Positions 18,174 to 27,459 of a stretch of DNA of 64,000 nt are shown here, piece after piece (within the stretch, counting starts at the first letter, position 1; each line of letters begins with the position of its first letter). A program made the translations under genes and the position numbers. The notes under the pieces were generated by a model. The model did no database searches. It was given only the letters and a program-made list of their open reading frames with translations, and had not been told where the DNA came from. This stretch comes from Streptomyces macrolidinus (GTDB taxonomy: Bacteria; Actinomycetota; Actinomycetes; Streptomycetales; Streptomycetaceae), in the NCBI RefSeq assembly GCF_023887685.1, contig NZ_JAMWMR010000022.1, positions 59,784 to 123,783 of the forward strand, in the 5' to 3' direction.

Positions 18174-19609
18174 CGCGCCCGCTCCTGGTCGTGGTCGCCC
18201 GTCATGCGGGCCGCGCGGGTGTCCAGGTAGGTGGTCAACTCGGCCAGGCCGGTCCGGCCTTCCGCGAACTGGGCGAGTTCCACCAGTGCGGGAAGGTCCT
18301 CGGCGTCACGGATACCTGCCGTGGGCACCGTCGGGGACAGGCGACGCACATCGAAATCGGCCGCGTCGTAGACGGGGTTGAGATGTACGACGCTGGTGCG
18401 GCGCTCGGGGTCGAGCCGGGTTCGCCAGATGCGCAGCACCTCGGCGGCCAGGCCGGGAGGCGCGTTGTCCCAGCCATCGGAGACGATCACCAGCCTGGAC
18501 GGTGCGATGTCCAGCGCGTCGAGGATCCGTCGACCGAGCGGCGTCGGACCGTGCGGACGGGTCAGCAGCGCGTCGGTGCGGCCTGACGTCCACAGCCCCG
18601 TGTAGTCGTCGGCGAGGGCCGCGAGCAGATAGTGGCAGGCCAGGGCCACGGCCAGCGGTCGACGGCGCTTGTGCACCGAACCGAAGGTGGAGAAGCTGTC
18701 GTCCAGGACGGCGGTGACCTTGCCCCAGCTCCTCCGGTGGGATCCGGCCACTCGGTCGGCGGCCGATTCCAGGGCGCGGGTCAGTTCGGCACGTTGGCGC
18801 AGACGGTCCTCGACCGACAGCGAGAGCACATAGGTCGCCAACCGGGTCAGCGGCATCCCGGCCAGGTCCGCCCGTACGGCTGTGGCCCCGCGCTTGTGCG
18901 CGGACTCCTGTAGCCGCAAGGTCTCCTGACGGGTCATGCGCGGGGCGATGCGCTCCAGGAACACGTCGCGAGGGATGCCGTGCTTGGCGGCGAAGCCCTC
19001 GGCGGCCGTATAGGGCAGTTCGTACAGCGCGGCCTGTTCGTAGTGCGCGCGGCGCCACGTCTCCAAGAGAGGTGTCGCGTAGTGCTTGCGGGTCAGTGGC
19101 GCGAAGACGAACGTCCCCAACTCCTCGGTGGCGGGGACCAGATGGGCGTGGCGAAGGGCTCGCTTCAGGCCGCTGCGGTACTTCACGGCGTCGAACGCCA
19201 GGTCCGGGCGGGTGGACAGCCAGTCGCGCATGATCGCGCGGGTGCGACGGTTGTTCACTCCGGCCCGGCGCAGGGCACCGAACAGCCCGTACACGCGCTG
19301 CGGCGGCAGCGTGGCCAGACGGCACGCGATCAGTCGGCCCTCGCTGCGCCGCTGATCGGCGGTGGCCTCACCGGCGGTCTCCAGCAGATGTCGGATGACG
19401 AGGGCGGCGTTGTGGTCGTTGATGTCCAGCGCGAGGACCGCGGCGTACAGGTCGCGGTAGTTCCCCAGCATATATGCGTGGAGGAAGTCCAAGGACAGCC
19501 ACTGCTCGCCCTCGTCGCTGTGGAATTCGCATTGACCGGTGGAGGTGATCGCCGCGTTGACGAAGAGCAGCACGTCGTCGGCCGCGATGAGGTCCCCGTA
19601 CGAATCCAT
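18170..19609 (-). CDS. TROVE/Ro60-like RNA-binding protein with C-terminal vWA domain
   Basis: 479-residue protein. The N-terminal 280 residues are helical-repeat-like (FLHAYMLGNYRDLYAA, VYGLFGALRRAGVNNRRTRAIMRDWL, KYRSGLKRALRHA), like the HEAT-type ring of Ro60/Rsr that holds Y RNA and misfolded RNA. A vWA domain follows with MIDAS residues DDSFS (about 302-306) and the later acidic loop SDGWDN (near 376). I assign Ro60-like by architecture, with moderate confidence that this is TROVE itself rather than a sister repeat family. ATG 19609 is used because the frame upstream of it only encodes the tandem 10-12 base repeats. First gene of an operon with the ARPP-like gene. Confidence 0.65.
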   Translation of the reverse strand: MDSYGDLIAADDVLLFVNAAITSTGQCEFHSDEGEQWLSLDFLHAYMLGNYRDLYAAVLALDINDHNAALVIRHLLETAGEATADQRRSEGRLIACRLATLPPQRVYGLFGALRRAGVNNRRTRAIMRDWLSTRPDLAFDAVKYRSGLKRALRHAHLVPATEELGTFVFAPLTRKHYATPLLETWRRAHYEQAALYELPYTAAEGFAAKHGIPRDVFLERIAPRMTRQETLRLQESAHKRGATAVRADLAGMPLTRLATYVLSLSVEDRLRQRAELTRALESAADRVAGSHRRSWGKVTAVLDDSFSTFGSVHKRRRPLAVALACHYLLAALADDYTGLWTSGRTDALLTRPHGPTPLGRRILDALDIAPSRLVIVSDGWDNAPPGLAAEVLRIWRTRLDPERRTSVVHLNPVYDAADFDVRRLSPTVPTAGIRDAEDLPALVELAQFAEGRTGLAELTTYLDTRAARMTGDHDQERAR

Positions 19610-19627
19610 CCGGTTCTTTCCCCGTAG

Positions 19628-19700
19628 ATGCCCCATGGGTGCCCCGATGGCCCCATGAATGCCCCATGGATGCCCCATAGTTGTCCATAGATGCCCATAG
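19628..19700. repeat. Tandem 10-12 base repeats in the leader of the Ro60-like operon
   Basis: On the plus strand the block reads as seven degenerate units of ATGCCCCATGG or ATGCCCATAG: 19628-19638, 19639-19650, 19651-19658 (short), 19659-19669, 19670-19680, 19681-19690, 19691-19700. It ends 19 bases before the start codon of the minus-strand gene. The unit length is close to one DNA helical turn. Confidence 0.8.
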
Positions 19701-19931
19701 AAGTGGACGCCGGCCGGGGAATGGGGGCACGAGCTGCGAATCATTGCTTCAGAGGCAGGTTCCGGAAGTCGCACCGGAGTCCCGCGGCCGGCCATGGGAC
19801 CGTAACAGAGCAGGCCATACGCGCTCTACTGACTTCCCTTGCCCGCGATCGGCCCGCACTTCCATCAACCCGAGGTGTGAAGTCGCGCCTGGTTCCGCCG
19901 ATTTCAGGCCAGATCGCAAGTTGACGGCACG

Positions 19932-21128
<1,197 letters not shown>

Positions 21129-21480
21129 GACGTCCTCCGCGGGTAGAGGTGTTGGCCACAACACGCCCACGGTACTGAGGAGTCGGGGTTCGAGCGCAGG
21201 GCATCTTCGGCGGTGTGAGCTACGGCACAACCGAGGTGGCGCCGGCACCGCGTTCGGCCCGGCTCACAACACGCCCTGACGGACCGGGCCCTGATCGGCT
21301 GGTTCACACCCCCACGACCAGTGAATCCACTCGGAACGTTCCGTTAGCATGATCCGAACTCATGACGAGCGTCCCCAACGCCCGTCCTTCACCGGAAACC
21401 GATGCTATCCGGAACGAAGAGTGACCTGATCACATAACTCCTCACACATTGGCCGAACGTTGATACCTAGAGCGTCGCGG
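21129..21480. other. 352-base divergent intergenic region with a 12-base palindrome
   Basis: Space between the divergent thiolase and PAP2 genes. It contains the palindrome CGGAACGTTCCG at 21332-21343, followed by GTTAGCAT, which could include a -10-like TAGCAT. No convincing ORF, repeat or RNA gene was seen. Confidence 0.45.
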
Positions 21481-22821
21481 GTGCCTTCGCGAAGAGACAG
21501 CAGTACTACCGTCGCCGCCTGGCGTCAACCACGGGTCATCCTGTGGGCCGTGGCCGGTGTGATCACCTTGGGCTTCCTTGTCGCGCTGGAGATCGTCGCG
21601 CGCGGCTACGGCCTGGGCGGGCCGATAGCCAACCAGGTGCGTGAGGTGATATTTCCCCCCAGATCAGGATTCGTGCTGTACGGCAGCATGGCGCTGATGA
21701 TGGTGGTGCTCACCTGGCGGCAGCGGCTCGTCTCGTTCCTCACCGCGCTCGGTATCGACGCCGTCATCCTGCTGGTGCGCTGGGTGGCCGACATCAAGGT
21801 GACCGAAGGCCACCCCTTCGGCAACGGCGCGTTGTGGGTGATCGTGGGCTGGACGGTGATCGCCGTCACACGTCGCACGGGTGAGGACCGACTCCACATA
21901 CTGAAGGGCGTCGCGCTCGGCCTGCTGCTGGTGACCGGCCGCAAGATCGGCGACACCTGGCTGCTCATCACGTCCAAGACCCGCCCGCAGGTACTCGACC
22001 AGTACGTGGCGACCGCCGATCACGCGCTGGGCAACCCGTCGTGGCTGGTGGGCCGGATCGTCGAGGCCACGGGCGTGGTCGGCTCCACCTTCCTCCACAT
22101 CGTCTACGCGCAGCTTCCGGCGGCGGCGGTCGCCGTCGCGTTCTACCAGCTCCGCAACGTCGCGACCGAGCGCCGCTTCCCGCGCCACCACTTGGTGCAC
22201 ACGTTCCTGGTCATCGGTCTCCTCGGGCCGGCCATCTACATGATCTTCCCGGTGGTCGGACCGGTCTACGCCTACGGCGCCGAAGGGGGGCACTGGGCGC
22301 TGGCCGATCTGTGGCCGAACACGCTGCCCTCGATCGGCACCCCGCAGCACATGCCCTTCGACGAGATCACCCCGCGCAACTGCATGCCCAGTCTGCACAC
22401 GGCGTGGGCCACCGCGATCTTCCTGCACTCCCGCAACGGCCCGCGCGCGCTGCGTTTCGCGGGAACGGCCTGGCTGATCGCCACGCTCACCGCGACGCTC
22501 GGGTTCGGCTACCACTACGGCGCGGATCTCGTGGCCGGTGTGGTGTTCACGCTGACGATCGAGGCGGGGCTGCGCGCGTTCGAGCGCGGCTGGGACCGGT
22601 CGGGGATCCAACTGGTCGCCTACGGTACGGCGGTCTTCACCGCGCTCCTGGTGGCCTACCGGTATCTGCCGACGCAGATGGCCGCGTACCCCTGGGTGTT
22701 CGGACCGCTTCTCCTGCTGGCGCTCGCCTCGGTGATCCACCTCTATGTGCGGACCACCAGACTGTGGGACCCGAAGGCCGCGCCGGTACCCCAGCCACAG
22801 CCGCAGCCCGAACCGGCCTGA
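21481..22821 (+). CDS. PAP2 superfamily integral membrane phosphatase/transferase
   Basis: About 446 residues, multi-pass: hydrophobic helices recur from ILWAVAGVITLGFLVALEI to LLLLALASVIHLYV, roughly ten. The phosphatase motifs lie in the second half: CMPSLHTAW (motif C2, Ser-x-x-His type) and GYHYGADLVAGV (motif C3). This PAP2/inositol-phosphorylceramide-synthase-like arrangement acts on lipid phosphates at the membrane. The start is uncertain: GTG 21481 or TTG 21460, neither with a clear ribosome site. The C-terminus is a Pro/Gln repeat tail (PQPQPQPEP). A hairpin follows the stop. Confidence 0.83.
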   Translation: MPSRRDSSTTVAAWRQPRVILWAVAGVITLGFLVALEIVARGYGLGGPIANQVREVIFPPRSGFVLYGSMALMMVVLTWRQRLVSFLTALGIDAVILLVRWVADIKVTEGHPFGNGALWVIVGWTVIAVTRRTGEDRLHILKGVALGLLLVTGRKIGDTWLLITSKTRPQVLDQYVATADHALGNPSWLVGRIVEATGVVGSTFLHIVYAQLPAAAVAVAFYQLRNVATERRFPRHHLVHTFLVIGLLGPAIYMIFPVVGPVYAYGAEGGHWALADLWPNTLPSIGTPQHMPFDEITPRNCMPSLHTAWATAIFLHSRNGPRALRFAGTAWLIATLTATLGFGYHYGADLVAGVVFTLTIEAGLRAFERGWDRSGIQLVAYGTAVFTALLVAYRYLPTQMAAYPWVFGPLLLLALASVIHLYVRTTRLWDPKAAPVPQPQPQPEPA

Positions 22822-22824
22822 GCA

Positions 22825-22850
22825 GGGCGGGTGCTGAAGGGCGCCCGCTC
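22825..22850 (+). terminator. Hairpin after the PAP2 gene
   Basis: Eight to ten pairs (22825-22834 with 22841-22850, two G-U pairs), loop of 6, starting 4 bases after the stop codon. It separates the PAP2 gene from the vWA/MoxR operon. Confidence 0.5.
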
Positions 22851-22991
22851 GGGCCGCTTCCCTGCCGTGCCGGAGGGCGTTGTCAGTGGGCGGAGTTAGG
22901 TTCGTTCCTGTTCCGCCGACCTGGCGTGAACGCCCCCTTGTTCTGCCTGCATGGGAGAGATGCGTTGCCAGTCTGGGAGAGGTCGAGCACG

Positions 22992-23468
22992 GTGCGGGTC
23001 GTCCCGCCCGCGCGACCGCGGAAGCTTGCCAAGGTGCCGTTCGTGGAGCTGGCCGACGGGCGGTTGCAGGGCGTGGTGTCCAGCGGGTCCGACATAGGGC
23101 GCGTGTACGTGTCCTCGATCGCGGCCGGGACGTACGCGTACGCGTGCAGCACCAACAACAACCGCCCCTGCGGCGGCGCGCGGGGCGGCTTCTGCAACCA
23201 CATCCGCGCGCTCGTCGCTGAGGCCGTCCTCCAGTACGGCGCGGAGCGCGTCGCCCGGTATCTGAAGGCCGAGCCGGGCGACGGGGAACTCGACGGCGCC
23301 GGGCTCGTCGCGTCGTTGGCCGCCACGCGCCCCGCGCCGGGCGGCAGTTCGGCCGCCGCCCCGGTCTTCAGCCGGTTCCTGCGCCATCTGACCTATCTCG
23401 AACTGGAGCCGGTCACCGCGCCGTTGCCGGAGATGCACTGGTTCCCGTCGACGGGGGCGGTGGCCTGA
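22992..23468 (+). CDS. SWIM-like zinc-binding protein, first gene of vWA/MoxR operon
   Basis: About 158 residues from GTG 22992 (GGGAGAGG about 12 bases upstream); TTG 22965 and GTG 22926 are alternative starts. A zinc-ligand set lies at Cys52, Cys60, Cys68 and His70, ending in the CNH-I-A/L pattern of SWIM domains; spacing C-x7-C-x7-C-x-H is wider than the classic C-x-C first pair. The rest is a small beta-rich N-terminal part (KVPFVELADGRLQGVVSSGSD) and an alpha-helical C-terminus. SWIM domains bind DNA or proteins. The stop shares its last base with the next ATG (TGATG), so the operon is translationally coupled. Confidence 0.75.
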   Translation: MRVVPPARPRKLAKVPFVELADGRLQGVVSSGSDIGRVYVSSIAAGTYAYACSTNNNRPCGGARGGFCNHIRALVAEAVLQYGAERVARYLKAEPGDGELDGAGLVASLAATRPAPGGSSAAAPVFSRFLRHLTYLELEPVTAPLPEMHWFPSTGAVA

Positions 23469-24862
23469 TGCGGACGGATCTGTTGTTCGACCCCGTCGAC
23501 GGGCTCGACGAGGCGCTCGCGGCCGTGGACGCCTTCGACGGCGTCCTGGTGGACGGGCTGCTGCGCCCGCAGCCCGCGCAGGTCGCCGGTCTGACGGCGC
23601 TCGCCGACGCCGTCGCGGGCACGCCGCTGGCCGCGCGGGTCACGGAGGCGGTGGAGAAGGCCGTGGCCGGTGCCGCTTCCGAGGACCACTTCGTCGTGCT
23701 CGCCGCCGCGCGCACCGCCCTCATGGGCTCCGTCCACGACGCGCTGACGGCCCGTATCGGGGAGGTGACCGGACGGCCGCGCGCCGCGGAGACGGCTCCC
23801 GCCGCCGACGGCGAGGAGCACGCGGTGAACGTCCTGGCCGCCGCTCGCGCGTGGCTGTGCGATCTCGCGCGAACCGGCTGGCACGGGATCGATCACGATC
23901 TGATCGCCGGGGCAGCGCCCGTGGTCTCCGCGATGCTGCCCGACCCGCTGCTGCGGCGGCAGGCGGCCCTGCTCGACGGCTTCGCCGCCGAACTCGCCGC
24001 GTCCTGCCCGGGAACGGCCCTGGAGCGTGTTCCGGAGCGCCGCTGGGCGGATCTGTGGTCGCGTGCGCTGCTCCTGACCCTGCCGGGCGCCGCCCGCACG
24101 CCCGCCGTCTCCCCCGCTACCGGCCGCCTGCTGCCGCTCGGCGTCGATGTGCAGGAGCACGCGACCGCGGTGCAGGCGCAGGTCCACGCGGTGTTCGAGC
24201 CCGCCGACGGCGCGGCGCCGCGCCTGGTCCGGGCCTCGGTGTCCGCGCCGAAGCCGGACACCGTCGTCGGCGCCGGGCTGTGGCAGTTGCTCCGCCCGCG
24301 GATGTCGCTGCTCGCCGCCGTCGGCGAGGGCCGCTCCATGGAGCTCGACGCCATGCCCCTGACCGCCGAGGGCGACCTCCTCTGGGACGACGAGCGGGCC
24401 CGCGCGGGCGAGGCCGCCGACCCGTTCGCGACGGCCCGGGTGATCCTGTCCACTGCGACCGATCCCGTCACCGCCCCGCTGGACCGCCATCCGGCCCGGA
24501 TCGCCGTACCCGTCCTGCTGGAGGGGTACGCGGCCGAGTCGGCGGACGACGGGACGCTGACGTTCGACCTCGCCGGGCAGCGGCTGGCCGTCGACACCGA
24601 CCGCGCCCCAGCGGCGGGCCCGCTCACCGCGAAGGCCGTCGCCACGTCCGGCGCGTGTGTGGGGCTTCTGCGCTGGGACGCCGGGGAGTTCGTCCTGCAG
24701 CCGGTGGCCGTGGAGACGACCGTACGGAAGAAGACCGTCGCCGTGCACGCGGGCGCGTGGGCCGGTGGCACCACCGACAAGGCCGGGGCGCGGGCCGAGA
24801 AGGCGGCCACCGACGCCGTCACCGTCCTGCGGGAACGCGCGGGAAGGCTGCTGCGGAAATGA
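23468..24862 (+). CDS. Unrecognised 464-residue protein in vWA/MoxR operon
   Basis: I do not recognise this family. It begins at ATG 23468 on the last base of the upstream stop and ends in ATGA overlap with the vWA gene. The protein is Ala/Leu/Asp-rich and soluble, with no signal peptide or membrane span. Residues 1-190 look helical; 210-440 contain alternating beta-type segments (ARIAVPVLLEGYAAES, LTFDLAGQRLAVDTD, EFVLQPVAVETTVRKK). No metal or nucleotide motif is evident. Its fixed position between a SWIM protein and vWA/MoxR suggests a structural or adaptor subunit of one complex. Confidence 0.8.
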   Translation: MRTDLLFDPVDGLDEALAAVDAFDGVLVDGLLRPQPAQVAGLTALADAVAGTPLAARVTEAVEKAVAGAASEDHFVVLAAARTALMGSVHDALTARIGEVTGRPRAAETAPAADGEEHAVNVLAAARAWLCDLARTGWHGIDHDLIAGAAPVVSAMLPDPLLRRQAALLDGFAAELAASCPGTALERVPERRWADLWSRALLLTLPGAARTPAVSPATGRLLPLGVDVQEHATAVQAQVHAVFEPADGAAPRLVRASVSAPKPDTVVGAGLWQLLRPRMSLLAAVGEGRSMELDAMPLTAEGDLLWDDERARAGEAADPFATARVILSTATDPVTAPLDRHPARIAVPVLLEGYAAESADDGTLTFDLAGQRLAVDTDRAPAAGPLTAKAVATSGACVGLLRWDAGEFVLQPVAVETTVRKKTVAVHAGAWAGGTTDKAGARAEKAATDAVTVLRERAGRLLRK

Positions 24863-26226
24863 CCGACCACGCCCTGGGCGGCGGACCCGGTTCCGCTGCC
24901 GCGCCGCCGACCGGGCCGGACGCCGACGACAACCGCCGCCAGGTCCTGTACTGGCGGCTGCTGGCCCGGCTCTTCGACCACGAGGAGCAGAGCGCGCTGG
25001 AAGCGGCGAGCCTCGCCGTGGTGGAGGACATCGGCCTGCCGACCGCGCTGCTCGACCCGGGCACGTCCGTCGACTCCGTCGTCCAGCGCCATCCCGAGCT
25101 GGCCGCCGAGTTCGACGGCCTGATGACCCCGGAGCCCGAGGCGGACGACGCACGCGACCGCGCCGCCGAGGTGCGGCGCGCCGCGCTCGCGTCCAAGCTG
25201 CTGCTCAACGTCTTCGCGACCGGCTCCGGGACGGTCAGCGCCGGGCAGTTGGCGCGCTGGCAGTCCGACAAGGGCTGGCTGGAGCGCGCGCTCGGCTGCT
25301 CGCCGAGCGAGCGGTCCGCCGGGGCGGCCGGCGGCGGCCTGGGGGCCGAACTCGGCTCCATCGAGGCCGACTTGGTGCACCGTATGCACTTGCGCGAGGT
25401 CCTGGCCGACCCCGCGCTCGCCGCCCGGCTCACCCCGAGCATGTCCCTGATCGAGCAGTTGCTGCGTGACAAGGGCAATCTCTCCGGGGTCGCGCTCGCC
25501 AACGCCAAGTCCCTCATCCGGCGTTACGTCGACCAGGTCGCCGAGGTGCTGCGGACGCAGGTGGAGAAGGCCACGGTCGGTGAGCTGGACCGTTCGGTGC
25601 CGCCCAAGCGGGTCTTCCGCAACCTCGACCTCGACCGCACCCTCTGGAAGAACCTCACCAACTGGAGCCCGGAGGAGGAGCGGCTCTACGTCGACCGGCT
25701 CTACTACCGGCACACCGTGCGCCGGACGACTCCCCAGCGACTGATCGTCGTCGTGGACCAGTCCGGCTCGATGGTCGACTCCATGGTCAACTGCACCATC
25801 CTGGCCTCCATCTTCGCCGGGCTGCCCAAGGTGGACGTCCACCTCATCGCGTACGACACGCGCGCGATCGACCTCACGCCCTGGGTGCGCGATCCCTTCG
25901 ACGTCCTGCTGCGTACGAATCTGGGCGGCGGCAACGACGGACCGGTCGCCATGGCCATGGCCCGGCCGAAGATCGCCGAGCCCAAGAACACCGTCATGGT
26001 GTGGATATCGGACTTCTACGAGTTCGACCGTTCCCAGCCGCTGTTCGAGGGCATCGAGGCGGTCCACCGGTCCGGGGTGAAGTTCATCCCCGTCGGCTCG
26101 GTGACCAGCTCGGGACGCCAGGAGGTCAACCCCTGGTTCCGGGAGCGGTTCAAGGCGCTCGGCACCCCGGTGGTCTCCGGCCACATCGACAAGCTCGTCC
26201 ACGAACTCAAGACGTTCCTCACCTGA
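24859..26226 (+). CDS. vWA domain protein (MoxR partner)
   Basis: 455 residues. Starts at ATG 24859 within the previous stop. Residues 1-285 are helical with no recognised domain; residues 294-455 form a von Willebrand A domain with MIDAS D-Q-S-G-S at 300-304, a middle loop (LGGGNDG) and the third acidic site in WISDFYEF. A divalent metal there would bind an acidic side chain of a client. vWA proteins encoded beside MoxR ATPases act as chaperone-like assembly factors that load cofactors or remodel complexes. The stop is followed by a 108-base gap before the MoxR gene. Confidence 0.88.
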   Translation: MTDHALGGGPGSAAAPPTGPDADDNRRQVLYWRLLARLFDHEEQSALEAASLAVVEDIGLPTALLDPGTSVDSVVQRHPELAAEFDGLMTPEPEADDARDRAAEVRRAALASKLLLNVFATGSGTVSAGQLARWQSDKGWLERALGCSPSERSAGAAGGGLGAELGSIEADLVHRMHLREVLADPALAARLTPSMSLIEQLLRDKGNLSGVALANAKSLIRRYVDQVAEVLRTQVEKATVGELDRSVPPKRVFRNLDLDRTLWKNLTNWSPEEERLYVDRLYYRHTVRRTTPQRLIVVVDQSGSMVDSMVNCTILASIFAGLPKVDVHLIAYDTRAIDLTPWVRDPFDVLLRTNLGGGNDGPVAMAMARPKIAEPKNTVMVWISDFYEFDRSQPLFEGIEAVHRSGVKFIPVGSVTSSGRQEVNPWFRERFKALGTPVVSGHIDKLVHELKTFLT

Positions 26227-26334
26227 GACGGCCCCGGCCCGGCCGCCCGCCGTCCCCGCGCGGGGACGCCCGCCCGCCGGTGCCCGCACGCCGCCGTCTC
26301 CCCCTGACCTGATCCGTACCGAAAGGCCTTTGCC

Positions 26335-27459
26335 ATGTCCGACCTGCTGCGCGCCCCCGCCGAGATCAAGTACGCCGAGGAACTCGAGTGGTTGGAGTCG
26401 ATCGACGACAGCCCCAAGCCGTTCTCCTGGCGGCTGTCCCCGAAGATGGTCCGGCTGTTCATCCTCGGCTCCGAGCGCGCCGACGGCCTCGACCGCGAGG
26501 TGTCGCAGAAGTGGTTCGGTGACCGGAGCTTCGTCGAGCGCTCCATCGTCACCCTCGCCTCCGACCGCGGCCTGCTGCTGATCGGCGACCCCGGTACGGG
26601 CAAGAGCTGGCTGGCGGAGCTTCTCTCGGCCGCGATCTGCCGCAACTCCACCCTGGTGGTCCAGGGCACGGCCGGTACCACCGAGGACCACATCAAGTAC
26701 TCCTGGAACGTGTCCATGGTCATCGCCAAGGGCCAGTCACGCGAGTCCATGATCCCCTCGCCGATCATGACCGCGATGGAGACGGGCGCCATCGGCCGCT
26801 TCGAGGAGCTGACCCGCTCCACCAGCGATGTGCAGGACGCGCTGATCTCGATCCTCTCCGAGAAGTACATCTCCGTACCGGAGTTGGAGAGCGACGGCGG
26901 CGGCGACAACATCGTCTTCGCCAAGCCCGGGTTCTCGATCATCGCCACCGCCAACAGCCGTGACCGGGGGGTCAACGACCTCTCCTCCGCGCTCAAGCGC
27001 CGCTTCAACTTCGTCCGCATCCCCGTGGTGACGAACAAGAAGAGCGAAGCCGAGATCGTCCGCTTCCGCACCGAGGAACTGCTGCGCCGCCATCGGATAG
27101 AGCTGGAGGTACCGCCCACGCTCCTCGACGTCCTCCTGCAGAGCTTCGCCGATCTGCGCGCCTCGGCCGCCGCGGCCGGCAGCGACGACGAGAAGCTGGA
27201 GTCCACGCTGTCCACCGCCGAGCAGATCGGTGTGCTCGAAGACGCCGTCCTGCACAGCAACTTCTTCGGTGAGCGCACCCTGACCGCCCGCGGCCTCGCC
27301 TCCTCGCTGGTCGGTTCGCTCGCCCGCCGCGAGCCCGAGGACCTGGCCATCCTCAACAAGTACCTGCACGGGGTCGTCGAGCCGCGCGGCAAGGAAGAGG
27401 GCGGCTCCTGGCCCGAGTTCCTGGAGGGCGGCCGGGACGCGATCGCCAAGCTGTCATGA
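26335..27459 (+). CDS. MoxR-type AAA+ ATPase
   Basis: 374-residue AAA+ ATPase. ATG 26335, GAAAGG upstream. Walker A is GDPGTGKS (84-91); Walker B is represented by GRFEELT, with a Glu-Glu pair instead of the usual Asp-Glu; sensor 1 is in IIATANSRDRG, and the Arg finger region is SALKRRFNF. The C-terminal helical lid (ILNKYLHGVVEPRG) ends at a stop overlapping the next gene as ATGA. With the vWA protein it probably forms an ATP-driven chaperone acting on the other operon products. The altered Walker B may lower hydrolysis and is worth testing. Confidence 0.9.
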   Translation: MSDLLRAPAEIKYAEELEWLESIDDSPKPFSWRLSPKMVRLFILGSERADGLDREVSQKWFGDRSFVERSIVTLASDRGLLLIGDPGTGKSWLAELLSAAICRNSTLVVQGTAGTTEDHIKYSWNVSMVIAKGQSRESMIPSPIMTAMETGAIGRFEELTRSTSDVQDALISILSEKYISVPELESDGGGDNIVFAKPGFSIIATANSRDRGVNDLSSALKRRFNFVRIPVVTNKKSEAEIVRFRTEELLRRHRIELEVPPTLLDVLLQSFADLRASAAAAGSDDEKLESTLSTAEQIGVLEDAVLHSNFFGERTLTARGLASSLVGSLARREPEDLAILNKYLHGVVEPRGKEEGGSWPEFLEGGRDAIAKLS

